DNA of 64,000 nt from an uncultured Flavobacteriaceae bacterium (GTDB lineage Bacteria; Bacteroidota; Bacteroidia; Flavobacteriales; Flavobacteriaceae). The DNA is taken from assembly GCA_947494565.1 (NCBI GenBank), contig CANLVG010000004.1, forward strand, positions 400,598 through 464,597, read 5' to 3'. Position numbers and translations under genes: made by a program. Below the pieces are notes generated by a model. It ran no database searches and was not told the origin of the DNA. It was given only the letters and a program-made list of their open reading frames with translations. Below are positions 1 through 8,118 of this stretch, in pieces. Within the stretch, counting starts at the first letter, position 1. Each line of letters starts with the position of its first letter.

Positions 1-2
1 TC

Positions 3-128
3 ACTCCCTTACAAATCAATGAAATTGCCTATAAGATAGGCTTTGAAGACGCTTCTAATTTTGGGAAGTTTTTTAAAAGAAAAGTAGGTCGATCACCAAA
101 GGAGTATAGAAACTATCTTTCTGACTAA
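3..128 (+). CDS. AraC-family regulator, C-terminal fragment (5' end outside window)
   Basis: The open frame entering from the left edge encodes 41 residues ending in TAA. It reads as the second helix-turn-helix of an AraC/XylS regulator: an INEIAYKIGFEDASNFGKFF stretch followed by GRSPKEYR, the classical end of the AraC DNA-binding domain. The sensor domain lies outside the window, so the ligand and targets cannot be inferred. The downstream amidase starts about 170 bases later on the same strand. Confidence 0.85.
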   Translation, partial: TPLQINEIAYKIGFEDASNFGKFFKRKVGRSPKEYRNYLSD

Positions 129-298
129 ATTTAAATCCGCTTTCAACGTTTGATATATAGAGGCGCAACACTGTTGAAGAAATAGTTAACTAATTTTTTT
201 TGCCCTATACGTCAATTCACTTGGGTTATTTAATTTTGTAAGCGTTAATTGGATTTTGGGCATTGTTTTTGAAGTTTGCCTTTTACATCAATATCTTA

Positions 299-1366
299 AT
301 GAAGGTAACACTATATTACAAAAAGGTTTTTGGTTTTTTAGGGCTATTTTGCCTGCTCGCCGGATTAAGGGCCCAAGATTCATTGGCCACGGTTACCGCC
401 GAAAAAGGGGATGGAATTCTTTCCTTGCTCCGAAAACACGGAGTAAATCCGTATGATCATTACGATGACTTCATCGCCATGAATATGGATAATCTGAGAG
501 ACAGCGTTCATTTATATGCGGGTCGTACCTATCGCATTCCCTCCGTGAAACTAGATACGGTTCCTGTGGTTGATTCCATACAAAAACAGACTACGGAAAT
601 TAAGGAGGTAGTCGGTAAAGACTATGCCATTTTTGGGAAACGCCATGCTACGGTAGTTGCCAAAAGTGAAAAGTTAAAGGGGGCCGTGTATTACCTAGTT
701 TCCGGTCACGGGGGGCCAGATCCCGGAGCAATGGCCGTCTATGCGGGCAAATCTTTGGCGGAAGATGAGTATGCCTATGATATTACCTTGCGCTTGGCCA
801 AGGAATTATTGTCGCATGGCGCAATGGTGTATGTCATTATTCGAGACCCTAATGATGGCATTCGTGATGAACGAATTCTTAAGATAGATCATGACGAGTT
901 GGCTTATGGTGGTAAGACCGTGCCCTTAAATCATTTGGCACGCCTCAAACAACGTGTTGATATTGTAAATGAACTCCATCGACAGAATCGGGGCAAGTTT
1001 CAACGATTGATCGTTACCCATGTGGATAGCCGCAGTAAAGGCCAAAATATCGATGTTTTCTTTTATCATCATGAAAAAAGCAAAAACGGAAAGAAGTTGG
1101 CGGAAAGCATTCACAAAACGTTTCGCAAAAAGTATAAAAAATACCAACCCAATAGAACGTACACGGGTACTTTTGGTGATCGAACGGAATTGTATCTCGT
1201 GAGAAAAACGCATCCGGCCATGGCATATATTGAAATTGGTAATATTCGAAACAAAAAGGACCAGAAACGTATTTTAGTTCCTGAAAATCGCCAAGCATTG
1301 GCCAAATGGATAAGCGAAGGGGTCATTCTTGACTTTGAGGGGGGCGAAATAGGGCGTATTCGCTAA
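299..1366 (+). CDS. N-acetylmuramoyl-L-alanine amidase (Amidase_3), secreted
   Basis: This is probably a zinc amidase that cleaves the MurNAc-L-Ala bond of peptidoglycan in the periplasm. I chose the ATG at 299 over an upstream one at 263 because it gives a clean signal peptide (basic MKVTLYYKK, hydrophobic core, LRAQ). The family zinc and catalytic residues are visible: H137 in SGHGGPDPGA, an acidic cluster AEDE near 155-157, H241 in THVDSRS, and E312 in YIEIGNIRN. Residues about 35-80 resemble a LysM-like segment (GDGILSLLRKHGVN, then RTYRIP), which would help it bind the wall, but this is weaker. At 355 residues it is a normal size for the family in Bacteroidota. Its stop overlaps the convergent glycosyltransferase by four bases. 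Confidence 0.88.
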   Translation: MKVTLYYKKVFGFLGLFCLLAGLRAQDSLATVTAEKGDGILSLLRKHGVNPYDHYDDFIAMNMDNLRDSVHLYAGRTYRIPSVKLDTVPVVDSIQKQTTEIKEVVGKDYAIFGKRHATVVAKSEKLKGAVYYLVSGHGGPDPGAMAVYAGKSLAEDEYAYDITLRLAKELLSHGAMVYVIIRDPNDGIRDERILKIDHDELAYGGKTVPLNHLARLKQRVDIVNELHRQNRGKFQRLIVTHVDSRSKGQNIDVFFYHHEKSKNGKKLAESIHKTFRKKYKKYQPNRTYTGTFGDRTELYLVRKTHPAMAYIEIGNIRNKKDQKRILVPENRQALAKWISEGVILDFEGGEIGRIR

Positions 1367-2067
1367 ATCGTTATTTTTCGCTTGTAATATTCATACAATT
1401 CTTCGGGCCCGGCGCCCAAGTAGTTTTTCAAGTGGATCATCCCAAAATGGAACTGCAAAGCTACCTCGCCCCGTTCTTCATATCTTCTAGCCGAAGTGAT
1501 AACATGCCTTGGCAAGATTTTGAAATCAGTGAGGTTGTAGAGTCTATCTGTAAATTCGTTGTCCTCATAGACCAAATAGTCCTCGTTAAAACCACCCGTT
1601 TTCTGAAAAAGAGTCTTAGTGATGTAGAGGGATTGATCACCTCCTCTGCACACTTTGAAATTTAGTTTAGTGAACCAGGCGAAGAATGCCAAAAAACGAC
1701 TCGAGCTATCGAACTTCATACGAAAGCAGCCCGCCGCATTACCTATTCGTACGGCATTTAAAATAGTCTCGTCAAAATTTTTCGGGGGTAACGTATCTAC
1801 ATGGAGAAAATACAGGGTGTTTCCCCTTGCCAGTTTCGAACCTATATTCATTTGTTTGGCCCTACCTTTTGATGATCGTACCACTTGAACTCCTAAACGA
1901 GAGGCGATAGCGACGGTGGCATCAGAACTGCCCCCGTCAACAACGATAATCTCTTCAATATTGGCCGGAGTACTGTTTTTTACCAGAAATTCGAGAACCG
2001 CACCAATACAGTTTTCCTCGTTTAGAACGGGGATGATAATGCTTATTCGGGGGTTCTGGGTCATCAT
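1363..2067 (-). CDS. TIGR04283-type family 2 glycosyltransferase (arsenosugar operon)
   Basis: This is a GT-A fold family 2 glycosyltransferase of 234 residues. The N-terminus shows the nucleotide-sugar-binding pattern ISIIIPVLNEE and VVDGGSSDAT, then the metal-binding FLHVDT (DxD-like), and later RGGDQSLYI and YEDNEF. The length, the AKQMNIG motif and the neighbours match the family named transferase 2 of rSAM/selenodomain systems, now linked to arsenosugar synthesis. It is the last gene of the operon and lies 10 bases after arsM. By inference it adds a sugar or glycerol-type moiety to the arsenoribose; the actual donor and acceptor cannot be read from the sequence. Confidence 0.85.
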   Translation of the reverse strand: MMTQNPRISIIIPVLNEENCIGAVLEFLVKNSTPANIEEIIVVDGGSSDATVAIASRLGVQVVRSSKGRAKQMNIGSKLARGNTLYFLHVDTLPPKNFDETILNAVRIGNAAGCFRMKFDSSSRFLAFFAWFTKLNFKVCRGGDQSLYITKTLFQKTGGFNEDYLVYEDNEFTDRLYNLTDFKILPRHVITSARRYEERGEVALQFHFGMIHLKNYLGAGPEELYEYYKRKITI

Positions 2068-2077
2068 TCAAAATAGC

Positions 2078-3043
2078 TTAGCAGCAACCACCGCCATTAT
2101 AATGCCATGTGCTTTCGCTAATATGTATCTCATTGCTGGCTTCAGCTAAAGCTGCTGCAGTTTTGTCACAGACGGCAAGCGGTTGGTTTTGCATGAGCAC
2201 ATGCCCTTTCTTATCATCAAAATAGTCCTCATCACCATAGTAAATAGCGGTCTTACCCGTGAACATACAAGGCCCGTCTTCGGGCATCGGATCTTTAATG
2301 GCAGCGATTTCTATTGATTCGATAAACACAAGTTCGTCCGTTGGGTAGTGATTTGGCGATAACACACGATATGATTTTCTAGCCCTGATTTCTATAGTGC
2401 CAAAACCGGCATCGGTCAGCACCTTAACGTAGTCTTTTATGGGAATACTACCACTTAGGCAGAGTGCGCGTAGGCGGTCATCATTGCGCAAGGTCTCGTT
2501 CATCGGTTGTTCACAGGTGGGATCGCTCATCACCAGTCGTCCATGGGGTTTTAACACCCTGTACATTTCTGCTACTGCCTTTTTAAGATCTTCCATTTTG
2601 AAAATGTTGAAAAGACAGTTTTGGGCCGCTACATCAATGCTTTCGCTTTCTACCGGAAGGTTCAGCGCATCGCCTTTTACCAAGTGTACAAACTCACTTT
2701 TGAACCAATCGTTTTCGACTTCGGCAATTTTGAAATTTTCACGGGAAGCTTCGAGCATTTCGTCTACGACATCAACGCCGATAACGCCTCCTTTCTGTCG
2801 TGAGAAGTACGAGAATTGTAACAGCTCCATTCCTCCTCCAACCCCTACATACAAAACTTTAGGGTTGTTGATGAGGTCTTGGGCCGATACCGTACTACCG
2901 CAGCCATAGTTCATCTCCTGCATGATCTTGGGAATGGATAGCCCGGGAAATTGCCAGATTGGATTGGTGGTGCAGCATAATCCAACATCGGGGGTCAATG
3001 CGGCTTCTTTGTATAAATCGTTCGTTGCTTCTAGATAACTCAT
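2078..3043 (-). CDS. arsM: Arsenite methyltransferase ArsM, arsenosugar type
   Basis: This enzyme probably methylates As(III) using S-adenosylmethionine in the cytoplasm. The SAM-binding Rossmann core is clear: VLYVGVGGGMELLQF (motif I), GVDVVDEML (acidic loop), VKGDALNLP and MYRVLKPHGRLVMSD. Cysteines that could bind arsenic are C23-C24 in GLCCTTNP, one in QNCLFN, one in DPTCEQP, one in ALCLSG, one in GPCMFTG, and the terminal GGGCC. The arsenosugar subgroup of ArsM differs from short bacterial ArsM by its cysteine-rich N- and C-terminal ends, both present here. It lies between purine nucleoside phosphorylase and a glycosyltransferase. No radical-SAM ArsS partner is present in the window. 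Confidence 0.9.
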   Translation of the reverse strand: MSYLEATNDLYKEAALTPDVGLCCTTNPIWQFPGLSIPKIMQEMNYGCGSTVSAQDLINNPKVLYVGVGGGMELLQFSYFSRQKGGVIGVDVVDEMLEASRENFKIAEVENDWFKSEFVHLVKGDALNLPVESESIDVAAQNCLFNIFKMEDLKKAVAEMYRVLKPHGRLVMSDPTCEQPMNETLRNDDRLRALCLSGSIPIKDYVKVLTDAGFGTIEIRARKSYRVLSPNHYPTDELVFIESIEIAAIKDPMPEDGPCMFTGKTAIYYGDEDYFDDKKGHVLMQNQPLAVCDKTAAALAEASNEIHISESTWHYNGGGCC

Positions 3044-3118
3044 AATTTTAATGTAATTTGTATAAGTAGTGATATATGTTGCTTGAACATGACATCGCTT
3101 CCTACATCGGCATATTAG

Positions 3119-3940
3119 TTATATTTCTTTGATCAATTCCCTGAATAATTTGACCATTTTCGGTTCAGTATTTTCGGCAATCTCTATAATTTCTTGAATG
3201 TCAACCGGTTGTAGGTTGTCTGGATCGCATTCGTCCGTCAAAACCGAAACGGCTACAATGGGTAGTCGTAAATGATTGGCGACAATTACTTCTGGTACCG
3301 TACTCATTCCGACAGCATCGGCACCGATTATCTTCAACATGCGGTACTCGGCCCTTGTTTCCAACTGGGGTCCGACTACAGAGGCATACACCCCTTTTCG
3401 CAATGTAATGTGCTCTCTGCTGGCAATTTCTAGAAGTTTTGACCGCATTTCGCCATCATAAGGCTCCAGCATATCAACAAACCGATCACCGAATTGTGCC
3501 ACATTTTTAAAGGCTAAGGGTGAGCTTCCTTGCAGATTGATATGATCTTCGATGAGCATCATATCTCCTTTTTTATAATCGAGATTGATGGCACCGGCGG
3601 CATTTGAGATAAATAATTTTTTGATGCCCAGTTGGTGCATGACCCGAATGGGGTAGGTGACATCCATGAGGTCATAGCCCTCGTACAAATGGAATCTACC
3701 CTGCATAACGACCACTTTCTTTCCTTCGAAATCACCATAGATGAGCTTTCCGGAATGGAACTCGACAGTCGCCAATGGAAAAAATGGAATGTGATTGTAG
3801 TGAGCGACGATAGGATTTTGAATTTCATCGGCCAATTTTCCTAATCCTGTACCGAGGACAATACCGATTTCAGGCTTGTCAAATCCTTTGTCGGTCAGGT
3901 AGGCGGTTGATTCTTGCAGTTGTTTTTCTGTCAATCTCAT
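3119..3940 (-). CDS. Purine nucleoside phosphorylase (trimeric type)
   Basis: This 273-residue cytosolic enzyme splits purine nucleosides with phosphate to give free base and (deoxy)ribose-1-phosphate. Family motifs are IGIVLGTGLG, VVMQGRFHLYEGY, ISNAAGAIN, VVGPQLETRAEYRM (base-binding Glu) and GADAVGMSTVPEV. The position that is Asn in 6-oxopurine-specific mammalian enzymes appears to be D236 (VLTDECDP). Asp there is known to favour 6-aminopurines such as adenosine. Its ATG overlaps the stop of the upstream transferase by four bases, so the two are translationally coupled. By inference it may remove adenine from the dimethylarsinoyl-deoxyadenosine intermediate made by ArsM and ArsS, but a plain salvage role cannot be excluded. 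Confidence 0.88.
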   Translation of the reverse strand: MRLTEKQLQESTAYLTDKGFDKPEIGIVLGTGLGKLADEIQNPIVAHYNHIPFFPLATVEFHSGKLIYGDFEGKKVVVMQGRFHLYEGYDLMDVTYPIRVMHQLGIKKLFISNAAGAINLDYKKGDMMLIEDHINLQGSSPLAFKNVAQFGDRFVDMLEPYDGEMRSKLLEIASREHITLRKGVYASVVGPQLETRAEYRMLKIIGADAVGMSTVPEVIVANHLRLPIVAVSVLTDECDPDNLQPVDIQEIIEIAENTEPKMVKLFRELIKEI

Positions 3941-4608
3941 ATCATATCTAAATAAGGTTGAAATGCTTTGATGTCTTTGATATCCTCATAAAGATCGATA
4001 TCATTTCTGGTTTCCAATAAGTGAATTTTTTTATCGTGGAGGTCGGTAAGGGTATCTTTGAGCACAGTGTCCGTACCCCAAGCTTTCTCTTGAAAGACCC
4101 CCTTTGTAAACGTGGTCATGCCCAGTAAATAATATCCTCCATCTTGGGCCGGACCAATAACCGTATCTTCCGTGGACAGGGCCTTGAAGGCCTGGTCGAT
4201 GTCCGTGGTAGTAAGGTCGTGCATATCGCTTCCAATGATGATAATACGCTCAAAACCATTTGCGAAACCTTCTTGGAAGGCCAGCGCCATTCGCGCACCC
4301 AAATCGGCACCCTGCTGTAACTTTTTGGTGAAAATGCCGGCATCCCAAATATCCTTTTCCCAAATCTCTTCTGAGTACCAAACTTGTTTTGCCGCTTTGA
4401 CGTCTTTTGTTACCACTACCGTATGCTGCAATAGAAAATTGTAGATATCCAATGCTTTTTGATTACCGATAGTGGCGGCCAAACGGGTTTTGCATTTGCC
4501 TAATTCCGGATTTCTCGTAAAGATCAAGAGTAGATTTTTTGAGTCTTTGTCGTCGCGATCTACAACCATCTGCTCTTTCTTCTTATCGTTTTGGGGGATG
4601 CTGCTCAT
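3937..4608 (-). CDS. TIGR04282-type transferase (arsenosugar operon)
   Basis: This 223-residue protein has the GT-A fold of the MobA/CofC-like family known as rSAM/selenodomain-associated transferase 1. Motifs are LLLIFTRNPELGKCKTRL at the N-terminus (nucleotide-binding loop), IIIGSDMHDLT (metal-binding Asp), and GPAQDGGYYLLGM. Related proteins are nucleotidylyltransferases or glycosyltransferases. Placement directly before, and overlapping, purine nucleoside phosphorylase fits a role in activating the sugar-1-phosphate that the phosphorylase would release; this is inference. It lies 35 bases after the rhodanese gene. Confidence 0.85.
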   Translation of the reverse strand: MSSIPQNDKKKEQMVVDRDDKDSKNLLLIFTRNPELGKCKTRLAATIGNQKALDIYNFLLQHTVVVTKDVKAAKQVWYSEEIWEKDIWDAGIFTKKLQQGADLGARMALAFQEGFANGFERIIIIGSDMHDLTTTDIDQAFKALSTEDTVIGPAQDGGYYLLGMTTFTKGVFQEKAWGTDTVLKDTLTDLHDKKIHLLETRNDIDLYEDIKDIKAFQPYLDMI

Positions 4609-4643
4609 TTTACGGGATAATTTGACTTAGGGAAAAAACGGAT

Positions 4644-5150
4644 TTAATGTATCTTTTTGGTATCGTATACTTTGATGCCGTTATTTAAGAGTTTTCCCCA
4701 TTGTTTATTGAAGGTGTGTACACTGTCGGTTTCCGAATTATTTCGATAGACTGGCTTTCCTTGGTTTTTCCATTCAAAGATTCCGCCATACAGATTTTCG
4801 ACATTGGTAAAACCTGCTTTTTGAAGCTTTTCACCAATGTCTTCGGATCTTACCCCTATAGAGCAATACACGACTATGGGCGCGTTCTTATCCGAAATCT
4901 TAGCTATAATAGTGTCTTCTTGAAAATCTTTGTACCCCACCCAAATAGCGTTTTTAAGATGGCTGATCTCGTATTCTTCTCGTTTACGGGTATCTAAAAA
5001 CACCTTATCCGATTTTTCCTGTAGTTCATTTACGTAAATATAAGGTACGCTACCTGAGTTCAGTTGTTTTAAAGTTCGCTCCAGCTTTTTTTGTCCAGTT
5101 GCCGAAAGCACAAAGGTGAACGTGACACATATTGCGAAAAAAAATCTCAT
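4644..5150 (-). CDS. Periplasmic rhodanese-like protein
   Basis: This is a single rhodanese domain of 168 residues behind a signal peptide (MRFFFAICVTFTFVLSATGQ). The active-site loop is visible as VVYCSIGVRS, with the catalytic cysteine and the basic residue expected of a sulfurtransferase. KVFLDTRKREEYEISHLKNA is the family's first conserved block. It is the first gene of the arsenosugar operon and has a promoter-like element just upstream. In other Bacteroidota, secreted rhodaneses accompany this operon. The substrate could be sulfur or arsenic species, which the sequence does not settle. Confidence 0.85.
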   Translation of the reverse strand: MRFFFAICVTFTFVLSATGQKKLERTLKQLNSGSVPYIYVNELQEKSDKVFLDTRKREEYEISHLKNAIWVGYKDFQEDTIIAKISDKNAPIVVYCSIGVRSEDIGEKLQKAGFTNVENLYGGIFEWKNQGKPVYRNNSETDSVHTFNKQWGKLLNNGIKVYDTKKIH

Positions 5151-5172
5151 CTTATTTCTGTAATAATAGGTG

Positions 5173-5205
5173 CAAAGATACTATTTTAGACAGGTCTTCT
5201 TAAAG
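5173..5205 (-). promoter_or_regulatory. Candidate Bacteroidota promoter of the arsenosugar operon
   Basis: On the minus strand TATCTTTG (5173-5180) matches the -7 consensus TAnnTTTG. About 20 bases upstream TTTA replaces the usual TTTG of the -33 box. The rhodanese ATG follows 22 bases after the -7 box. No other promoter-like element is obvious between the five genes. Confidence 0.5.
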
Positions 5206-5229
5206 AGAAGGATACGTGATACCTTAAAA

Positions 5230-6831
5230 ATGATGAACATTTCAAAAATACTACGAGCCCTTCTGTTGCTGCTAGTTCTTGCGTCGTGCAAAGAAAATAA
5301 GAAGACGGAAATTAGTGCAACTGAGAAAAGTATGTCGGACTATTACACGGAAACTTACCGTCCTCAATTTCACTTTACACCGGAGGAGAAATGGATGAAC
5401 GATCCGAATGGTATGGTGTATCATAAGGGCGTCTATCACCTGTTTTATCAATATTACCCAGATGATATCGTTTGGGGTCCTATGCATTGGGGACATGCTA
5501 CCAGTGAAGATTTAGTGCATTGGCAACACAAGCCGATCGCTCTTTTTCCGGACAAACACGGATTGATATTTTCCGGGAGTGCCGTGGTCGATTTTAACAA
5601 TACTTCCGGGTTCGGCACAACAGACAATCCGCCATTGGTTGCCATTTTCACCTACCATTTGATGGAAGGGGAGAAAGCGGGGAGAACTGATTTTCAAACC
5701 CAGGGCATCGCATACAGTTTGGATAACGGCGCTACTTGGACAAAATACGAAGAGAATCCGGTGATTGGGAATCCTGGAATCAAGGATTTTCGAGATCCGA
5801 AGGTTTTTTGGGATGCTGAAAACGACCAATGGATGATGAGCTTGGTCGCCGGTGATCATTTGCAACTCTGGGCATCGGAGGATCTAAAGAATTGGTCGAA
5901 ACGCAGTGAATTCGGAAAAGACAAAGGCGCACACGGTGGCGTATGGGAGTGTCCGGATCTCTTTCCTTTGAAAGTCGCGGGTAGCGAAGAAGAAAAATGG
6001 GTGTTGCTCATCAGTATCAACCCCGGAGCGCCAAACGGAGGCAGTGGGACGCAATATTTCATCGGCGATTTTGATGGTAGCCAATTTACCACCGAACAGA
6101 CCGAGGTCAAGTGGATCGACTGGGGAACTGACAATTACGCGGGGGTAACCTACAATGTGCTTCCTAAAGGGTTTTATGGCGAAACCTATACGAATGATCC
6201 CGGACAAGACCGGATTTTTATCGGTTGGATGAGCAACTGGACCTATGCTCGTGATACTCCTACGGAGACTTGGCGTAGTGCCATGACGGTGCCGAGAAAA
6301 CTAACGTTGAGAAAAGTAAGTCAGGGGTATGATCTGTTCAACTATCCCATTGCCGATTTAGATACGATTATCGACGCAGTGGCACCATCGGACATCATAA
6401 TCGAGGCAGAAAAAGGAAAGGATTTCAAGTTTGATCAACTCAATCAAGCGGAGGTAAAATTCAAAACGACCAAAGGTGATCTCTCATTTGGTTTTCAAAA
6501 TGACCTGAAAGAAACACTTCTGTTGACGTTCGATACAGACGAAAACCTATTTTCTTTAGATAGAAGTACCTCTGGAGAAGTCGATTTTCAGGAAGATTTT
6601 GGTAAGGGAATTCAAAAAATGCCCGTACCTGATTTGCCGAATGGTGAGTTTGAAGTGCGCATCCTGTTGGATGCCTCATCTATAGAAGTATTTCTAAATA
6701 AAGGCCAATATGTGATGACCGCACAGCTCTTTCCGAGAGAAAATTACAATACACTTCACGTAGAGAATACCTCGAATGTATCGATGAAGCTTGGCGATTT
6801 TGCGATAAGCCCAGTTAACCGTATTTGGTAG
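5230..6831 (+). CDS. GH32 fructan hydrolase lipoprotein (levanase/inulinase-like)
   Basis: This is a glycoside hydrolase family 32 enzyme, expected to release fructose from fructans or sucrose-type sugars at the cell surface or in the periplasm. I start it at 5230, not 5170, because that gives a lipoprotein signal ending in VLASC. The catalytic triad motifs are all present: WMNDPNG (nucleophile Asp), FRDPKVFW (transition-state Asp) and WECPDLF (acid/base Glu), followed by the family's C-terminal beta-sandwich ending near the stop. No SusC/SusD pair or fructokinase is adjacent, so this is not a full polysaccharide-utilisation locus. It is divergent from the arsenosugar operon and convergent, with no gap, with the ADP-ribosylglycohydrolase gene. 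Confidence 0.92.
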   Translation: MMNISKILRALLLLLVLASCKENKKTEISATEKSMSDYYTETYRPQFHFTPEEKWMNDPNGMVYHKGVYHLFYQYYPDDIVWGPMHWGHATSEDLVHWQHKPIALFPDKHGLIFSGSAVVDFNNTSGFGTTDNPPLVAIFTYHLMEGEKAGRTDFQTQGIAYSLDNGATWTKYEENPVIGNPGIKDFRDPKVFWDAENDQWMMSLVAGDHLQLWASEDLKNWSKRSEFGKDKGAHGGVWECPDLFPLKVAGSEEEKWVLLISINPGAPNGGSGTQYFIGDFDGSQFTTEQTEVKWIDWGTDNYAGVTYNVLPKGFYGETYTNDPGQDRIFIGWMSNWTYARDTPTETWRSAMTVPRKLTLRKVSQGYDLFNYPIADLDTIIDAVAPSDIIIEAEKGKDFKFDQLNQAEVKFKTTKGDLSFGFQNDLKETLLLTFDTDENLFSLDRSTSGEVDFQEDFGKGIQKMPVPDLPNGEFEVRILLDASSIEVFLNKGQYVMTAQLFPRENYNTLHVENTSNVSMKLGDFAISPVNRIW

Positions 6832-8118
6832 TCAAGGCCCGACCAATTCTTTGGCCAAGGCTTGCAAATCGATACCGATCTGTTCTCTACTGACCAGCAC
6901 CACCTCTTCCCTTAGGGCTTTGGGTAAGTTCGAATACCCTTCTTTGGCTCCGAGAATCATTCCCGCGACCGCCGCAACGGTATCATTATCACGCCCGTAG
7001 TTGACAATGAATTGCATGGTTTTATCAAAATCACCTTCCCCGAACTGGAGTCCGGTAATCAAAATTTGCCAAATCTCGCCGGCATGAAAAGCAATCCCTT
7101 TTTTATCTTTTTCAAGTAATTGGTACACCATCTCTTGACGCACCCATTCTTTTTGGGTTCCGGGAAACTCTTCCGGACGTCTAAAAACCAAGGTGTCTTT
7201 AGCTACTAAAGAATCAATGAGAACCAAATTTTTGATGCGAAGTACATTTTTTACCGAAGCATCGGCCGTGGCATGTGAAATTCTACCCACCAACCTGCTG
7301 TCCTGATAACCATAAGGATCGATAAAGGTCGCGGTATTGATAATGGAATCCATATTTTGGGTACGCATTGCCATTTGTGTCATCGCGGCAACCAGTGCCG
7401 AAATATCCTTGGCATAACCCAAATCGAATAAGGTGTGATCGTAAGCCATGGTGTACGCTTCTTCAGGATTCGGTGCTACCAATCCGAACATGGGGGTGTA
7501 TAATTGTCCTGCACATGACATTTCACCGCCATAAAATCTATTTTGCGCCCTCTGGTAGGCTTCCGCACTTTCTTGATACGCTAAAGTGACGCGAGCCCAT
7601 TCTTTTATCCAATCGATTTTTTCATTTTGATCGTCCAACAAATCAGGATTCGTCCGTATTCTAGAATCTGATAGGCCTGCAGCCAATTCGCCATAATAGC
7701 TGGAAATAAATTTCGCGAAAAGTTCAGGATTCATGGCGTCGCCATGGGCCGAGAAGTATTTCACCATAGCATATTTCCACCGGGTATCGTCTGTAGTGGC
7801 ACCGGGCAAAAGATTGTGTTCCCATGTGCCTTCCGGTGATTGCTCGCGTACGGCAGGTGTTAGCCCTGTGATGTATTGATACTTCAATTGAATATCATTG
7901 CGATGCCACATTTCGGTAGAGGCACCCATGGCATCACCGATTGCAGAGCCAACAAGAGCACCCAGTACTTTGTCATAGCGCTGGTCTTTCGACAAGTCGA
8001 AGGTTTCGGACGTGTAGGTGGTTTTTGTCGGACTATTGATTTCGATGTTGGTATCGGCCTCTTTACAGCTCAAGAAGAAGGCTAGGAAACTTAAGACAAC
8101 GGGTTGCATTTTTTTCAT
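6832..8118 (-). CDS. ADP-ribosylglycohydrolase-family lipoprotein
   Basis: This is an ADP-ribosyl(dinitrogen reductase) glycohydrolase-fold protein of 428 residues. It has the metal-binding signatures of the family: GALVGSAIGDAMGAS near residue 55, TDDTRW near 108, and YGRDNDTVAAVAGMILGA near 380. Unlike the cytosolic members it begins with a lipoprotein signal (LAFFLSCK), so it should be anchored outside the cytoplasm. Such exported members probably act on glycosidic or ribosyl substrates other than modified proteins. Its ATG overlaps the stop of the upstream kinase gene by four bases, so the two are co-translated. The exact substrate is unknown. Confidence 0.85.
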   Translation of the reverse strand: MKKMQPVVLSFLAFFLSCKEADTNIEINSPTKTTYTSETFDLSKDQRYDKVLGALVGSAIGDAMGASTEMWHRNDIQLKYQYITGLTPAVREQSPEGTWEHNLLPGATTDDTRWKYAMVKYFSAHGDAMNPELFAKFISSYYGELAAGLSDSRIRTNPDLLDDQNEKIDWIKEWARVTLAYQESAEAYQRAQNRFYGGEMSCAGQLYTPMFGLVAPNPEEAYTMAYDHTLFDLGYAKDISALVAAMTQMAMRTQNMDSIINTATFIDPYGYQDSRLVGRISHATADASVKNVLRIKNLVLIDSLVAKDTLVFRRPEEFPGTQKEWVRQEMVYQLLEKDKKGIAFHAGEIWQILITGLQFGEGDFDKTMQFIVNYGRDNDTVAAVAGMILGAKEGYSNLPKALREEVVLVSREQIGIDLQALAKELVGP

